Counted from the first letter of the stretch, positions 32,426 to 44,811 are shown. The stretch is 64,000 nt of DNA from Paramarasmius palmivorus (GCA_037176845.1 JAYKXP010000005.1:496001-560000), one strand, 5' to 3'. Made by a program: numbers and translations. Notes: a model not told the origin generated them from the letters alone.

Positions 32426-34666
32426 CTACCGATCCGGAAGCTCCCGTTGAATCAGTCGATTCCATGTGCTCTCCTTCCACCATTCTTCCATGCTATCAAT
32501 TCTTTCCCATAACGTCTCCTCATCGACACCGTAAATCTCGTATTTGCCGCCATCTAACCGCTGGCCGTCGCGTCTTGCGGCATCCAGGGCCGCTTTGTTT
32601 TCTCCCCTACAAAATAAATGTTCAGATGTCGGTTGAGGAAGGGAGCGTAGCAATCTCACTTTAGCAATTCAAGGAGCTCTTTCTTGTCCGGGAAAAACAA
32701 TCTAGGCTCAAGAACCGCAAGGATTCCTAGCGCTGCTCGGTAAAGAAAAGCATCGCCTTCTAACATTAGGACATCCCATACTCTAGCGCACGCTTCAAAT
32801 GGTAGGTGGTCGAGGAATAGAGGGATGATCCATTCGGGTAGGTAGGAAGCAGGGGAAATCTGATGCTGCTTGAAATTAAAGTAAACTTTCTTTTGAGTCA
32901 GAAAAGGTGCTATCGACTGTAACAGGCTGCGCTCACTCTTGGGCATTCCGTCCGCGAGAAGGGTATCAAATATTCTGAGATGTTATCAGAGAATATCTAC
33001 AGCAGGACGTGGTTTGGGTATTACCGATAGTAAGCTTCGACCTGTTATCCTCTATGAGTTGGCGAGACGAATCCAGAAATGCTGCACTTACATCCTCCTT
33101 TGCTCCATCACCACCGAAGAAAGATCTCATGCAGTGCCTCTCTAAAAGGTTACGCATGACAACGAAGCCTTGTTGAGGCGGCATGTTCAGGAGGAACATG
33201 GCTGCAATTTTGCTGGCTCCAAAGGTATATCCAAGTCCTTCGTCACTTCGTGATACGACCCATGCACAAAGCATATCCTTTAGGTCGCCATATAACGGTC
33301 CGGTTTCATGGTGAAATATGTGCAATCCAGGCAAGGTACTCCTGATGTCGTCTTCGATTGTGGCAAGTGTTTGAGCAGGGAATGCACCAGAATTAAGTGC
33401 TCGTTTTGCTCGAGCAAGGCAAGATCGGTAATTATCTGGGTGAAGGACCAGATTGATCAATTGCACGAACCAAAGCGGTGACTACAAAGGAAATCAGTAC
33501 CTTTACTCAAGGCTAAAGGGTTGCCCACTGCACGCTCCCACATGGTTGCTCGAAGTTTCGTCGGGATACCTCTCCACCAAACCTTGCGTATGGCAGGATT
33601 AGCCGCTACAACGCGCCAGTCTGGAACGATTTCCTTCTGCCAATAATTCAGCGAGTCTTCGATTTTCTTTTCGCGCGCAAGACGTCGATCCTGCAATGCC
33701 TTTCGTTTCTTGTCCGCTGATGTTCTAGTATCAATTACAGATCTATCGATTTATAAACGACGTACCAGCTGCGCGACTTTGCTTCATCATCGCTTCCCAG
33801 TCAGCCAGGTGTTTTTTGTCCTCTTGACGACTTTTTGGAGGTAGGAACGATGGGCGTGTCCGACTCCTGACCTTTTCAAAGGTGCTAGGTCCGACAGAGC
33901 GGGTATATCGGTGACTTGATCTTGTGGGCGTCGTTGACAAGGACGGCGAAGGATCAACATCTGGTGGCACAGATGATGATGGCGAAGGTAAAGCAGAAGT
34001 GGAGGCGGCATGGGTTGCGTTCGGTTGAATCTGCAAGGAGTTGGCTGGTGCGGAACGGCTTGAATCGCCCGAATGGCTTGACCGTGCCCTGTCCGAGTCA
34101 TTCGAGAGTGATCCCGGAGGTGATGTCTGAGGTGGATACGTGGCAGTAGAAGGGGTCGGTATGTTTGAGCTGGTAGAGTCTGTAGAGAGTGTTACTCGAT
34201 GAGATGGAGGCTTGGAGACATCTATAACGACGGTGGGGTATGGATGTTCATCATGTACGGCTTCGTTTGAGGCAATTGAAGGCCTTGCTGACTCTTGAGG
34301 CTTCGTTGATTTTTCAGCGGTTTCCTCGATGTCCGACGCTGAGGACGATGACAGTGATATCTGTACGAATTGTGACGCAGTGTCAGATTCATCTGGGGTA
34401 TGCGGCGGAGATGCAGCCGAAGACTGAGCATCAGCGTTGATATCTAGTGTAGACACCGACAAGTCGAGTTCTCTGAAAGACTGGTCGTTCCTCGACACCG
34501 CTACCTCGTCGTCGTCATGATCGTTGGTACGAGTCCTGCTCATCTCCTTCCGTATGGCTTCCGGCGAGAACTTGTATGCATCGTCGTTGTCATCGTCTCC
34601 GTCACTGAATGCATCTCCAAGGTCGAAGGATTTTGCAGTTTTTGGCGAAACACTGGAGATGTCCAT
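32426..34666 (-). CDS. TBC-domain protein (RabGAP family)
   Basis: Six exons, complement(32426..32606, 32660..32974, 33025..33041, 33092..33435, 33501..33716, 33766..34666), 657 residues; exon 4 is 17 bp. The first 300 residues are acidic then Ser/Pro-rich and disordered. The TBC domain follows: VWWRGIPTKLRATMWERAVG (motif A), IEDDIRST with the arginine finger (IxxDxxR), then GPLYGDLKDMLCAWVVSR, GYTFGASKIAAMFLL, and near the C terminus PEWIIPLFLDHLPFEACARVWD. Canonical TBC proteins have YxQ in motif B as a second catalytic finger; here the residues are YTF, so the glutamine is absent. TBC proteins accelerate GTP hydrolysis by Rabs and act on membrane traffic. It is head-to-head with GCP4. Confidence 0.88.
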
Positions 34667-34750
34667 GGTAATGAAAATAGCTCATCACGGTGACCCGCAG
34701 TGAGGAGTGTATAACGGTGGCTGTGTTAGTCCCCTTGGTGTCGTGCCGCC
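34667..34750. promoter_or_regulatory. 84-bp bidirectional start region, TBC gene / GCP4
   Basis: Only 84 bp separate the two ATGs, so the untranslated leaders and core promoters of both genes must share or overlap this stretch. Confidence 0.6.
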
Positions 34751-37075
34751 ATGATATCCGAGCTTTTTCTCGTCCTCGCGGGCCATCCATCTTCTCTCTT
34801 CGAAACAGAGCATACAATCCATCCTTCATTCTCCCCTCTTCTTCATCCAGGAGAACAACAATGCCTAGAATCAATAGGAAAAATCGCACTCAATTATCGG
34901 AAGATAAAGGCCGCGTGTAAATCACTTTCCAGTTCGTCGTCCAGATATGTCTGTGCCTTATGTGCTGCTATCAACCACATTCTCAAGGATGAATACGAAT
35001 CGCTCGTAATCAACACAGAGGCAAAGGTCCTCAAACGTGACGCGAATCTCGTCGCGAGTGGATCATTTGTGCCGCTATCTTCAATTCGAGCGACTTTTGC
35101 AGAATGGGACGCGCCATTGGCTGCTCTTCTCGTGTTGGTGGATGAAGTACAAGGGCAGAAGGAGTGGCAGCCAGGTCCCTTGATCGATTTGCTTTTGGAA
35201 CGCTCCAAGACCGGTGTTCACAGGATTGCACACATATTTCATCTTCTATCGCAGGCAGTCGAACGCGTGTGGAGAACCCAGCTCATCGCGTTTGTCATCC
35301 ACGGAACGCTGTCGACTGTTGACCCACTGGCCTCTGAGTCATTCGTTCTCCTTGAAGGATCTATGCCCACATGCGTTTCACTGCAATCTCAGGATTCTAT
35401 CCTGTATGTTGGACGAGCCATCGCCACAGTCAAGGCGGCAAAATGGCAGAAACAGCTTCCACCCAGCTTGGTGCAGGAGCATGCAAATGCCTTGGAGAGT
35501 GTATATCCCGACGAGAGGACTGAATTTGACCGTGTCATCGCGCAAATAAGGACCAACGTTAGCGAATGGCTATGGCACAATGTATTGACCATGCAAGCTG
35601 TTGAGGATGCGGTAGATTCACTGTATGTACCTTTTCTCTACCAAGAAGGCATTTTACTGACAATAGTTATCTATAGAGCCAACTATTTCCTGCTACGCAA
35701 TGGAGAGTTCAGTCTTTCGCTCATTCGCGAGATTGAGAGGCTGAAGGTATCCCGGTTGACATTGCGTTCAGGCTCTACATCCATGATACGTGAGCAAGAT
35801 CTCAACCTTGCCATACTACGTGCTTCACTCGGTACAACGGCACAGCAGGACCCATCTCTACCTCATCTCCGATTCTCCTTACCATCAGGTCCTTTGCGTC
35901 CTCTCCTTCCCTCACTGGGTTCTACATCTAACATTCGACAAGCCAACTCTTTATCAGCGTCAACAGTACATCCAGGTGCACTTGATCTATCATTGTTCAG
36001 CTCAAATCTACTAGGCACACCTCTCATCCTCAACTACACCGTCGAATGGCCGCTCGACCTCTTCATACACCCGAATGATTTGAGATCATACGCTGCATTA
36101 TTCTCATATCTTTCTGCACTTCGAAAAACCCACACCAACATTCATACCTGCTGGACATCCTTATCGAATGCTCAACGAGCACGGCGTCGATGGACAGGTC
36201 TCGGAGAGGGCGGTACTGCGGAAGAGTTGGCCACTCGGTCATCTCTACTTCGTTGCGGATGGGGTGTAGTTAGGGACATGGGCTGGTTTTTGGATACACT
36301 TCTGGGTTACATCATGATTGATGTAGTGGATGTGGAATATCTGAAGCTAAAGCAGCAGCTGATGCAAGACGGCGGTCGGAAAAGAACGCTCTCAGTGGGA
36401 CAGTCCACTGGCAGTATCCGGTCAATGCCTACTTCGCGGAGTATTGCCTCAAATGTTGGGACCTCGCCTTTGGATTTCACTACCCTACGAACAATTCATG
36501 CGTCCTATCTCGACCGGTTACTCACCGGATGTCTTCTCACTTATCCAGAGGTGACGATGACGCTGTCGAGTATTTTTGACATATGCGAGAGATTCGTAGC
36601 ACAGGTGGAGAGATGGGGTGGAGACATTCTCCCTGCGCTGCTATTCGAGGGCAGCCTTCACGAAGGGGCGGAAAATGTCGGAGTGTTGGTGAAGGAGCGA
36701 CATGCTGTTGTTGCAGATATCAATGAGGTCAGTCTTGAGTTCGATTGCCTAATGACATGTTGCCCTGACAAGAGCTTTCAGACTCTACATGAATTGCTCA
36801 ACACGTTCTATGAACAACTATCGAACTCCACCTTCCAACAACCCTTCTCTTCGACAGATGCCTCCAAATCAATACACATGAATGCTACTATGGCGAACCA
36901 TACAACGTTCAACATCTCAAGAGTTGGAAAAGTAGTAGACGGAGACAGAATTGATGTCAGGCGGCATATTGAACGGCTCCTGTTGAGGTTGGACTTCAAT
37001 GGCGGATTCACCAAGTTCAAATGGAAGAGAGCGGGAGCTGGAGGAGATATACTTCCTCAAGGAGGCGTCACTTAG
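34751..37075 (+). CDS. Gamma-tubulin complex component 4 (Spc97/Spc98 family)
   Basis: Exons 34751..35622, 35677..36727, 36782..37075, 738 residues. The start MISELFLVLAGHPSSLF followed by LLHPGEQQCLESIGKIA is the conserved N terminus of GCP4. Further blocks are SFVLLEGSMPTC with ILYVGRAIATVKA, NYFLLRNGEFSLSLI, the GRIP2 block LNYTVEWPLDLFIHPNDLRSY, and a C-terminal part with FIDICERF-like helices and FNGGFTKFKWKR. GCP proteins assemble with gamma-tubulin into the ring that nucleates microtubules at spindle pole bodies. Two introns (35623-35676 and 36728-36781) are both 54 bp, a multiple of three, and contain no stop, so unspliced RNA would still read through. They are called introns because removing them restores the family's continuous motifs. 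Confidence 0.88.
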   Translation: MISELFLVLAGHPSSLFETEHTIHPSFSPLLHPGEQQCLESIGKIALNYRKIKAACKSLSSSSSRYVCALCAAINHILKDEYESLVINTEAKVLKRDANLVASGSFVPLSSIRATFAEWDAPLAALLVLVDEVQGQKEWQPGPLIDLLLERSKTGVHRIAHIFHLLSQAVERVWRTQLIAFVIHGTLSTVDPLASESFVLLEGSMPTCVSLQSQDSILYVGRAIATVKAAKWQKQLPPSLVQEHANALESVYPDERTEFDRVIAQIRTNVSEWLWHNVLTMQAVEDAVDSLYVPFLYQEGILLTIVIYRANYFLLRNGEFSLSLIREIERLKVSRLTLRSGSTSMIREQDLNLAILRASLGTTAQQDPSLPHLRFSLPSGPLRPLLPSLGSTSNIRQANSLSASTVHPGALDLSLFSSNLLGTPLILNYTVEWPLDLFIHPNDLRSYAALFSYLSALRKTHTNIHTCWTSLSNAQRARRRWTGLGEGGTAEELATRSSLLRCGWGVVRDMGWFLDTLLGYIMIDVVDVEYLKLKQQLMQDGGRKRTLSVGQSTGSIRSMPTSRSIASNVGTSPLDFTTLRTIHASYLDRLLTGCLLTYPEVTMTLSSIFDICERFVAQVERWGGDILPALLFEGSLHEGAENVGVLVKERHAVVADINEVSLEFDCLMTCCPDKSFQTLHELLNTFYEQLSNSTFQQPFSSTDASKSIHMNATMANHTTFNISRVGKVVDGDRIDVRRHIERLLLRLDFNGGFTKFKWKRAGAGGDILPQGGVT

Positions 37076-37413
37076 ATTACTACTGTCTTCATGTTCGTTT
37101 TGCTAGTTTTTCTGGGCGTCTTTGTCACCGCGTAGATAACGATAAAGTACACGCGACAACGGGATCAGGTGTTGAGAAAATTTCACTTTGCTCTCCACAG
37201 AAAAAAAATTCATGTACCGGGCATTGTCTCGGACAAGAGTATCTTCTGCGGTGCGCGAAATAACGATTACTGATGAAGACGATAAGATGACGATGGATAA
37301 GCAAACAGATTGCTCTCAGGCTGCACTATATGAGTGCTGACCCGACAAACACAGCTGCACAGCGACTCTCTCTTCAACTCCGTCATCTGTCCTCTGGTTC
37401 AAGCGCTCAAAAT
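37076..37413. other. Intergenic: GCP4 3' flank and pyrophosphatase promoter
   Basis: No ORF of interest. CT-rich sequence precedes the pyrophosphatase ATG, as often at fungal transcription starts of highly expressed genes. Confidence 0.55.
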
Positions 37414-38644
37414 ATGACTTCTCGTTAGTCTCTTCTTTCTCTGTCTTTTTCATGGGCTCACATAGTCTCTTTCTTCGTTTTCAGAGTACAGCCCGCGCCA
37501 AATCGGCGCAGCCAACACGCTCGGTGCGTCCCGGGTTCATGCATCGATTGCCTCTATCTAACATCCTTGTCGTCCTGGTCGTCTACAGAGCACCGTGTTT
37601 TCATCGAGCAGAATGGCTCTGTCATCTCTCCATGGCACGACATCCCTCTTTTCGCCGACCAGAACAACGGCATTTTCAACATGGTCGTCGAAGTTCCTCG
37701 CTGGACCAACGCCAAGCTCGAGATCTCCAAAGAAGAGCCCTTCAACCCCATCAAGCAAGACATCAAGAGAGGAAAGCTTCGCTATGTCCGCAACTGCTTC
37801 CCCCACCACGGTTACATCTGGAACTATGGTGCATTCCCTCAGGTGCGTTGCCGTTTGGTTGTCATGTGAATAGCCCATCTCATCTTTCGTTGCCCTAGAC
37901 CTGGGAAGATCCCAACACTTCCCATGCCGAGACCAAGGCCAAGGGCGATAACGATCCTCTTGATGTCTGTGAGATTGGCGAGCAGGTTGGCTACGTCGGA
38001 CAAGTCAAGCAGGTCAAGGTTCTGGGAATCATGGCCCTTCTCGATGAGGGAGAAACCGACTGGAAAGTCATCGTTGTGGATGTACAAGATCCTCTTGCTT
38101 CCAAGCTCAACGACATTGAAGATGTTGAGAGGCATCTTCCTGGTTTGATCAGGGCTACCAACGAATGGTTCAGGTAATATGCGGTTTTACGATTATTATT
38201 GCCGCCCGCACTGAACAACTCTATTCATAGGATTTACAAGATCCCCGACGGAAAGCCTGAGAACACCTTTGCTTTCTCTGGTGAAGCCAAGAACAAGCGT
38301 TATGCCACCGAGATTATCCACGAGTGCCACGAGGCCTGGCGTCGTTTGATTACTGGCGAGACCTCCGCTCCTGACCTCTCTACGTGCGTGACATCGATTA
38401 TTACGTCTAGAAACATTTGTGCTCATGAGAGATACAGCCGCAACATCACCATCGCCAACTCTCCCGACTTCGTCAGGAGGGATGACCCCGTCTACACCAA
38501 CATTCCTCCCGACTCCAGGAAGCCTCCTGCTCCCATCGATCCTTCCGGTATGCCTCTCAAGCTCCTGCATCTATCCCCACTTGCTGATGCCATATTCATC
38601 CACCAGTCTCCAAGTGGTTCTACATCTCTTCAGCCCAGGTCTAA
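37414..38644 (+). CDS. IPP1: Inorganic pyrophosphatase
   Basis: Seven exons, 37414..37423, 37485..37523, 37589..37842, 37899..38173, 38231..38383, 38438..38547, 38607..38644, 292 residues; the first exon is 10 bp. Seen: [42 protein letters not shown], the family signature [11 protein letters not shown] (DxDPxDx), [33 protein letters not shown] and the C-terminal [10 protein letters not shown]. It hydrolyses pyrophosphate to phosphate with Mg2+ in the cytosol and so drives biosynthetic reactions. Length and motifs match yeast Ipp1. The early introns close to the ATG are typical of strongly expressed fungal genes. It is convergent with POM152, 116 bp apart. Confidence 0.96.
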
Positions 38645-38760
38645 GGTAGTCTTGCATGGCCAAAGCAACGTAGATAGCATTAAATGTACAAAATCATTAC
38701 TCGTCTCGCTATATGTATACAGGCTGTGAACCTTGGAAGATACAGTCCATGAAAGGTGTG

Positions 38761-41700
38761 CTACCGCCTCGACCTGTCGCTGCTTGCGTCAGTGGATGTA
38801 GGGGGATAACGACAGTATTTGTCCGAAATCGATGTTACAGTCCAGGTCCCTATTAGAGAGTCAGGAAGTAGTCGAGCCTACGTCAAGAAACACGCACCTT
38901 CTAAAGCGGAGAAGATAGAATACTCGTTGGATAATACGCGAGACACAGTGTGGGTTTCCAGGACCTTGCCAGGCTTACCAGCACGATTGGTCAACTCCGC
39001 CCTTTGGTACGTAAAAGTGAAAGGAGGCTCTCCAACGAGCGTGAAGACAATTTCGGCTTGATCGCCTGTACGAACACGTCAGTTACACGTCTCAAATTTT
39101 GAATTTCCGACCGACCTTCATGTATATCCTGATATATTCTTTTGCCATGCCCGACTTGCGCTGATGGGAGTGGGTGCACGTTGAAACGAAGGTCTGTGAT
39201 GGAAGCCTTGCACATCTTTTGTTGATGTGCGATAGAGGTGACAACCACTTCTCCGGGCTGTTGCTGAAGTAACGAAAACGGCGACACCTTTGCCTCTTGG
39301 GTATATGATTTACCGTTTATGCGATACCTGGTTACCGTTAGAATTCGGCTCGTGATACACACCAAGATAGACGTACCCAATCGACCATGGTGGTGTGCCC
39401 TCTAACTGGAACTGGACAACATCACCAACACAATAGTCTTCCCGGCGGTCGAATGGAACAATAGCTGCCGTTTCGGACACATCGACCCAGATAGACGAGC
39501 CTAAAGGATCCAGCGCAGCATGAGGGCAGCCAGATGCATCAGATATCGACTCGATGACCACGAGATGAGGTCCAATCGATTTGAACTGGTACGACTGCAA
39601 TTCCATTTTCCATGAATGGTCGAACACCTCAACAGTCGTGTGGTCGACGGTGCTCGTAGCCAGATTCTTGATGGATATCTGGAGCTGGAACGGAGGTGTA
39701 CCTTCGAGATTGATGACACCATCTGGTGACAAGCGGTCCAGGGGAACGAAGTTGTCGTTCAGACAGTATGATAGCCGGTTCCTATTCCTGAACTGAGTAG
39801 ATGGTCTCATCGACACTTGTTGCTCGAACAGTAACCGATCAGCTCGAGGAATTGGCGTGTTCTTGTGTTCTTCCAAAGGATATGAGGCATCCCCGATCTG
39901 TTTGACCTCGTAGTACACTCGCCCAGGGTTCGATGTGAGTAACTGCAGTCGGGTGTGATGCTGTATACTGTTGAACACCGGTTGGTCAAGAAGTTTGATG
40001 CCGCCGTTATCGCTGCTTTGTGCGATGTTGTACATGATCTGGAAGGGCGGACGGCCTGGTAATAGAAAGTTAAGATATGTACCAGCTCGAAAATGCTATC
40101 CAACTTACCAGTGAGTTCGAGGTCAACGTGATCATCTTTACCTTCACATATCGGTGGTAGTACATAGGACCCATTGAACGGCTCGTAAGTTGCCAACGTT
40201 TGAGAGGACAACTTCGCAGCCGGTCTAGGAACCCAATCAACTATGAACGTGGAAGCATCCGCCACTACAGTGCCAGGACATTGTGAATCAGACACCTCGT
40301 TGAATACGTTGGTTAGCTTTACTGAAAGAAGCTTCATGGAAGAGAGCGCACCTCGAGAAGCTCGTACTGCCCACTCTCAGAGACTTGAAGGAAATCATTC
40401 GGTGTTCTCAGAGAAGTGGTACCAATTCGTTGACCATCTTTTCCTACGTGACGATACTTGACTCGCCAAGGCTGTGGTAATATCTTGGTAAGCTATAGTT
40501 CGATACAAAAGTCTGAGACTCACTCCTTCGCCCGTTAATCGCAAGGGTAAGTCTGCACGCTTATTTTCGAGGACCGTGACGTGTCTCTTGCCATTTGCAC
40601 CATAGAACTTCGCCGTTGGTTTCAATCGGCGCACTTTCACAGAAATGCCCGGTACAGATAGCGAACGTTTGCAGCCGTACTTGTCTTCGACGCTGACTGC
40701 AAGAGTATAAGTGTTAATTCGCTCTGAACTGAAAAGACTACTCACCCAGATCAATGTCAAAGCTACCGCCTTCTTTGTTAACTTGCGAAGGTATAGGAAT
40801 TTGCAAAGTTTTTCGGGGACTGTTGATGCTTGTAATTTTGATGGTTTCAGAGCTTCTCGGACCGACGACCTGCAACTCAAGATTCCAAGGTCCTGAACCC
40901 TATAACATTACTTAAAGGTGAGTAAAGGTAGGTTGAACTTCCGACAACACGTACTCTTAGATCCACATCTACATCTATTATGTCGCCTTCGCAGCTGCTA
41001 ATCCCTTTCTTCTTCCTTCCTCCGACAGGGTCCGCATTCACGAACTCTGCATGGGCAGGTGGATGTATTATTTGATCAATCGTTGGGCCCTTGAGTTCGA
41101 CCTTCTTATAATTTGCATCGCTGATCTGGGTGAACGTGAATGTGTAATGACCGCTGCGCTCAGGTTGAATGGTGAGTTCTCCGCGAGACGTAGCAAATGT
41201 TTTGGGGATTTCACGAGGAGGCTCAGAGTCTTTCTGTTCACGGTAGTACACGGTAAAGGGAGGCGCGCCATGGAGTACGAGAGAGGCTGACACTCCGGTG
41301 TCACCAGAGCTGCAACGGGCTTCAATATGAATACCGACTCAATGCTAAAGGGAGATTACCATTCGTGAATCTTCTTCCACTCAATTTCTGCGGTGGGTAT
41401 AGGCCGCTCTACAACGATGCAGGATTCGGGAGCTAGGATATCGCCATTGCAATACTGTAACGATGTTAGCTTGTGTCGAAATCTGAGATTGGCACACTGA
41501 CCTTGCCTCGGACACTGGTAAGAATGTATTCTCCAGGCGCATTAGCACTGAGACTAATTTCCCGTTTGGTACCCTGGGATGAAACGGTCTTCTTCCAAGG
41601 TTTGAGTTTCTTCTCTTCGGTAGGAGGTCGGTACTTCAGTTCAACGGACCAAGGTGCATCGAGAGTGTCAGCTTCATTGGCTGCCACGACCAATTGTGCC

Positions 41701-43238
41701 TCGGATCCAATAAGCAATGGCGTAGGATTTCCAGGGCTGCAATATTTGAAGGACATCGCAGGCCTTTGCAACACTCGGAACGATTGCACGGCCTTGTTAT
41801 CCTTATCCACACGTGTGTCGGAGGGGACAATTACAACGTTTCCGATGGCGTCCATGACTTCCTCTAGTGCATAAACATGTGCTCCTGGGGTGTCCAAGGA
41901 CACGGTGAGAGGTACACGCAGCTGTTCGGGTGCTGCTATGGCCCGAGTGCGTAGTCCATGTATGGTCAATTTGGATGATGGCTCCTCATCGTAAGGTTGA
42001 GGGTGCTTCTCTTTGTGGGTTCCTTCGATACCCTCGACTAGGAAAGTTTCCTTCCGCCCATTGACTGATCTGGACCATCGCAGACTCAACGGAGGAACAC
42101 CATTGATGTCCATCAGTAGCTGTACGTCTGGATCTTGACCTAGGCAGCGAATATCGTCTGTCGCATGCTTCTGCGGTATAAACTCCGCCATAGGACAAGG
42201 TGCCACGAGGGCTTCTGAAGGTATAACCAAACGAGCCTCCACGTTCGAGGCATCAACGACGCGCTCGAGGCGAATAATGGCTGGCTTAGAGAGTTTGATA
42301 TGAACAATGGATTGGGTTTTCTGAAGATTGGAGTGGGTGTTGTCGTTAGATGTAGTATCGTCGTCGTCGTATTCATCATATTCGTCCTTGGCGTCGTTGG
42401 AAATGGCAGGACGAGCAACTTGCAGTGCCTCGACGCGAGCCTGCTCTATTGCCTTGAGATCTTTGCTAGACAGCTCGATACGTTCTATAGGCTGTTTATG
42501 GTAGCCGAGAGGTGTAATGGAGTAGGTGAGGTGTATTGGGTTGGTGTTGTTTAGAAGGACGGGGATGAGAACCGAGTTGCCTGACGACGGTAGGCAAAAG
42601 GAGTTTCCGTTCGCGTTCAATTGAGCGGTACTAATGGGTGACATACGGACAGTATGCTGTCCCAAGAGATGTGAGTCGGTGGATCCCAACTGTTCTGACG
42701 AAAGTAGTCCAAAGGTGAACGGAGCGACATAATCAAGGATTCCAGCAGGCTGTGGCGTGGAGGCCCATTCAGGATGACCTGTCACCAAAGTTTCAGTATT
42801 GTTTGCGACCCATTGCTACTGCAACACACCTGAAGACCCGACGAGTGACACTGCACGCTCGTTACCAAATAGGTTTATCCGTATTCCACCAAAAAGTAGA
42901 CCGTCTATGAACCAAAGAGATATTATCTGGAGTGCCACTACCGCTTTACTGTAGTTGAGCCTTGGTATCCGAAGCACTGAGAGCATTGCGCAATACACAA
43001 GGTCAACGAACAACCATTTCTGAAATAGCTGAATGGCATTGTCGGTGGTGAAAGAACGTAAGAAGTCCAATGCTTTGGCAGCCTAAATACATGTCAGCAA
43101 GTGATATATAGAGATTTCCAAGGATGTTACCTGGCAAAAGAGTCCAATACTCAGGTAGTAGAGTCTTTGGGAAGGTATGTCCAAGTATTTTTCGGGTATG
43201 AATGGTGCCGTCTCTGGCTGCTTGGAAGCAGCCGACAT
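38761..43238 (-). CDS. POM152: Nucleoporin POM152
   Basis: Thirteen exons, complement(38761..38849, 38898..39065, 39116..39327, 39377..40055, 40109..40295, 40352..40471, 40524..40696, 40746..40899, 40955..41309, 41360..41454, 41502..42778, 42830..43082, 43131..43238), 1289 residues. The N terminus has FIPEKYLDIPSQRLYYLSIG, then hydrophobic segments around LFVDLVYCAMLSVLRIP and VALQIISLWFIDGLLFGG. The large C-terminal part is a chain of Ig-like repeats, each with patterns such as LVLHGAPPFTVYYRE, VQFQLEGTPPWSIGY and IVFTLVGEPPFTFTY, ending GTWTVTSISDKYCRYPP. POM152 is the transmembrane ring nucleoporin whose luminal Ig repeats form the outer ring of the nuclear pore. The ATG at 43238 is preferred over an out-of-frame one at 43395. 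Confidence 0.92.
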
Positions 43239-43754
43239 TTTGGGTTTTCAAGGACTCCAAACGGGCCTCTTCAACGAAAGGATTCTGGGGTCGTGGATCG
43301 TGGTGGTGCAAGGGAAAGAGGAAGCTTTTTTCGCTCTCTACAGAAGTGACGCTTGCACGTGATCGAGTACCTCTCTGACTCTCACCTTCGACCATCGTGG
43401 CATCGCAGAATCGAGTTATTCAGCACTCCAAGTCAAGCAAGACTGTCAGGCAAACAGTTGTGATTGGGGAGCTTGAGCGTTCGACGTTATCAGCATAGTT
43501 TCCTAGAATTCGTAAAAAGGACTCTAAACTCCGGCATCCCTATACATCTGGCATTAGACTGTATTAAGACGGTCGACCAGCTGCAGGGAATTACTTAATA
43601 TTTGCCCTCTATTCGCCTCAAGTGAGTCTAGATCATGCATTGCACCTCTCAATAAGAAGGCCTTATGACTTACACGTGCTAAAGAACCATCTCCAGCGTC
43701 TAATAAAAAGTATGCACCCTTCTCAAAATTCAAGCTTTAAGCTCAACCTTGACC
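43239..43754. promoter_or_regulatory. Divergent intergenic region, POM152 / RNase III-like gene A
   Basis: About 515 bp without a supported ORF; it must hold both promoters. Confidence 0.5.
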
Positions 43755-44811
43755 ATGGTCATCGTCAAAGAGGAAACCCCGTCACCTCCGACATCCCCTC
43801 TCAGAATGGATCGTCGACAACCACCCAAGATTGAAGGGGACGATGACCTTTTACTCGATCTCTATACGCACCGTTCCATCCAGAAACTTCCCATGCAGGA
43901 TAATGACTATGGCGACACGGCTCGCCTAGCCATTCTCGGAGAGAAGATTTTTGAAGCAGCAATGATGGATCATCTTTTCAAGACTCGTCCCAGCTCCAGA
44001 GCTTCAGATCTGAAGGTACAGCAGAGGCCTTCTTGTACCGCCACACTACTTACCATCATCAATTTAGGATGAACAAGTGAAATTTTTGACCAGTGATAAC
44101 TACGATAATTGGTTAGAGCAGCATAACCTCAAGTCTAAGCTTCTTTTTGATCCAAGCGCGCCTAATCCTCTACACGACCCAAAAGTGAGCATCAACATCC
44201 TTGATTCATTTGACTTTGTTCCTAACGGTATGCAGGAGGTGCAGGACTACTTCCACTCCTATGTCGGCGCCGTTTTTCTACGTAGTGGTTATGAGAAGGT
44301 GCACAGATGGGTACGCAGCCTTATAGACCCAAATGAGTCTTCGGACACGGTAGAGCAGCAGCCAGGACCTAGTAGCTCAACACCTGCGCCACCCTCATAT
44401 TTTCAATCGCATCCGCCTAGTTCATATTCACCGTTACCTGTGCAACCACCGCAACCACCGCAACCGGCAGCCATGCCTCCCCCGGTACCGTCTCAGCCAC
44501 CACCGCCCAGTCAAAGTCCATCACGGCTCAATGGCATCCAATTTATACCTACTCTCGCCCTCGTTAATCAGACTGCAGTACAAAGGGGCCTCCAAATAAG
44601 CTATGAGGCAGAATCGGTAGGCCCGCCTCATCAACCTACCTGGACAGTCCGTTGTTTAAGTACGTGTTGTGGAGCACTTTGATAAGATTATTGCTGACGG
44701 TCATTTCATATTTCAGTCAATGGCACCGAACAAGGCCGTGGTACAGGCAGAAATCAAAAACAAGCGAAGGAAGAAGCAGCCAGACAAGCATGGCAGCGTC
44801 TCGGTTGGTGA
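43755..44811 (+). CDS. Catalytically degenerate RNase III-like protein with dsRBM (copy A)
   Basis: Four exons, 43755..44015, 44068..44184, 44236..44659, 44717..44811, 298 residues. The N-terminal part resembles an RNase III fold: DTARLAILGEKIFEAAMMDH lines up with the signature NERLEFLGDAVL, and VQDYFHSYVGAVFLRSGYEK with the second catalytic block (ADxxEAxxGAxYLDxG). Of the four metal-binding acids, only the Asp of QDYF appears kept; the others align with Ala, Glu and His. A Pro-rich linker follows. The C terminus is a double-stranded-RNA-binding motif: LALVNQTAVQRGLQISYEAE, PPHQPTWTVRCL, INGTEQGRGTGRNQKQAKEE and AARQAWQRL. Inferred role: non-cleaving dsRNA binding. A paralog lies 4 kb downstream with the same intron positions. 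Confidence 0.78.

Noticed and set aside
43003..43395. Longer POM152 start at 43395
   Set aside because: It is in a different frame from the conserved IPEKYLDIPSQRLYYLSIG block, which starts at the ATG at 43238.
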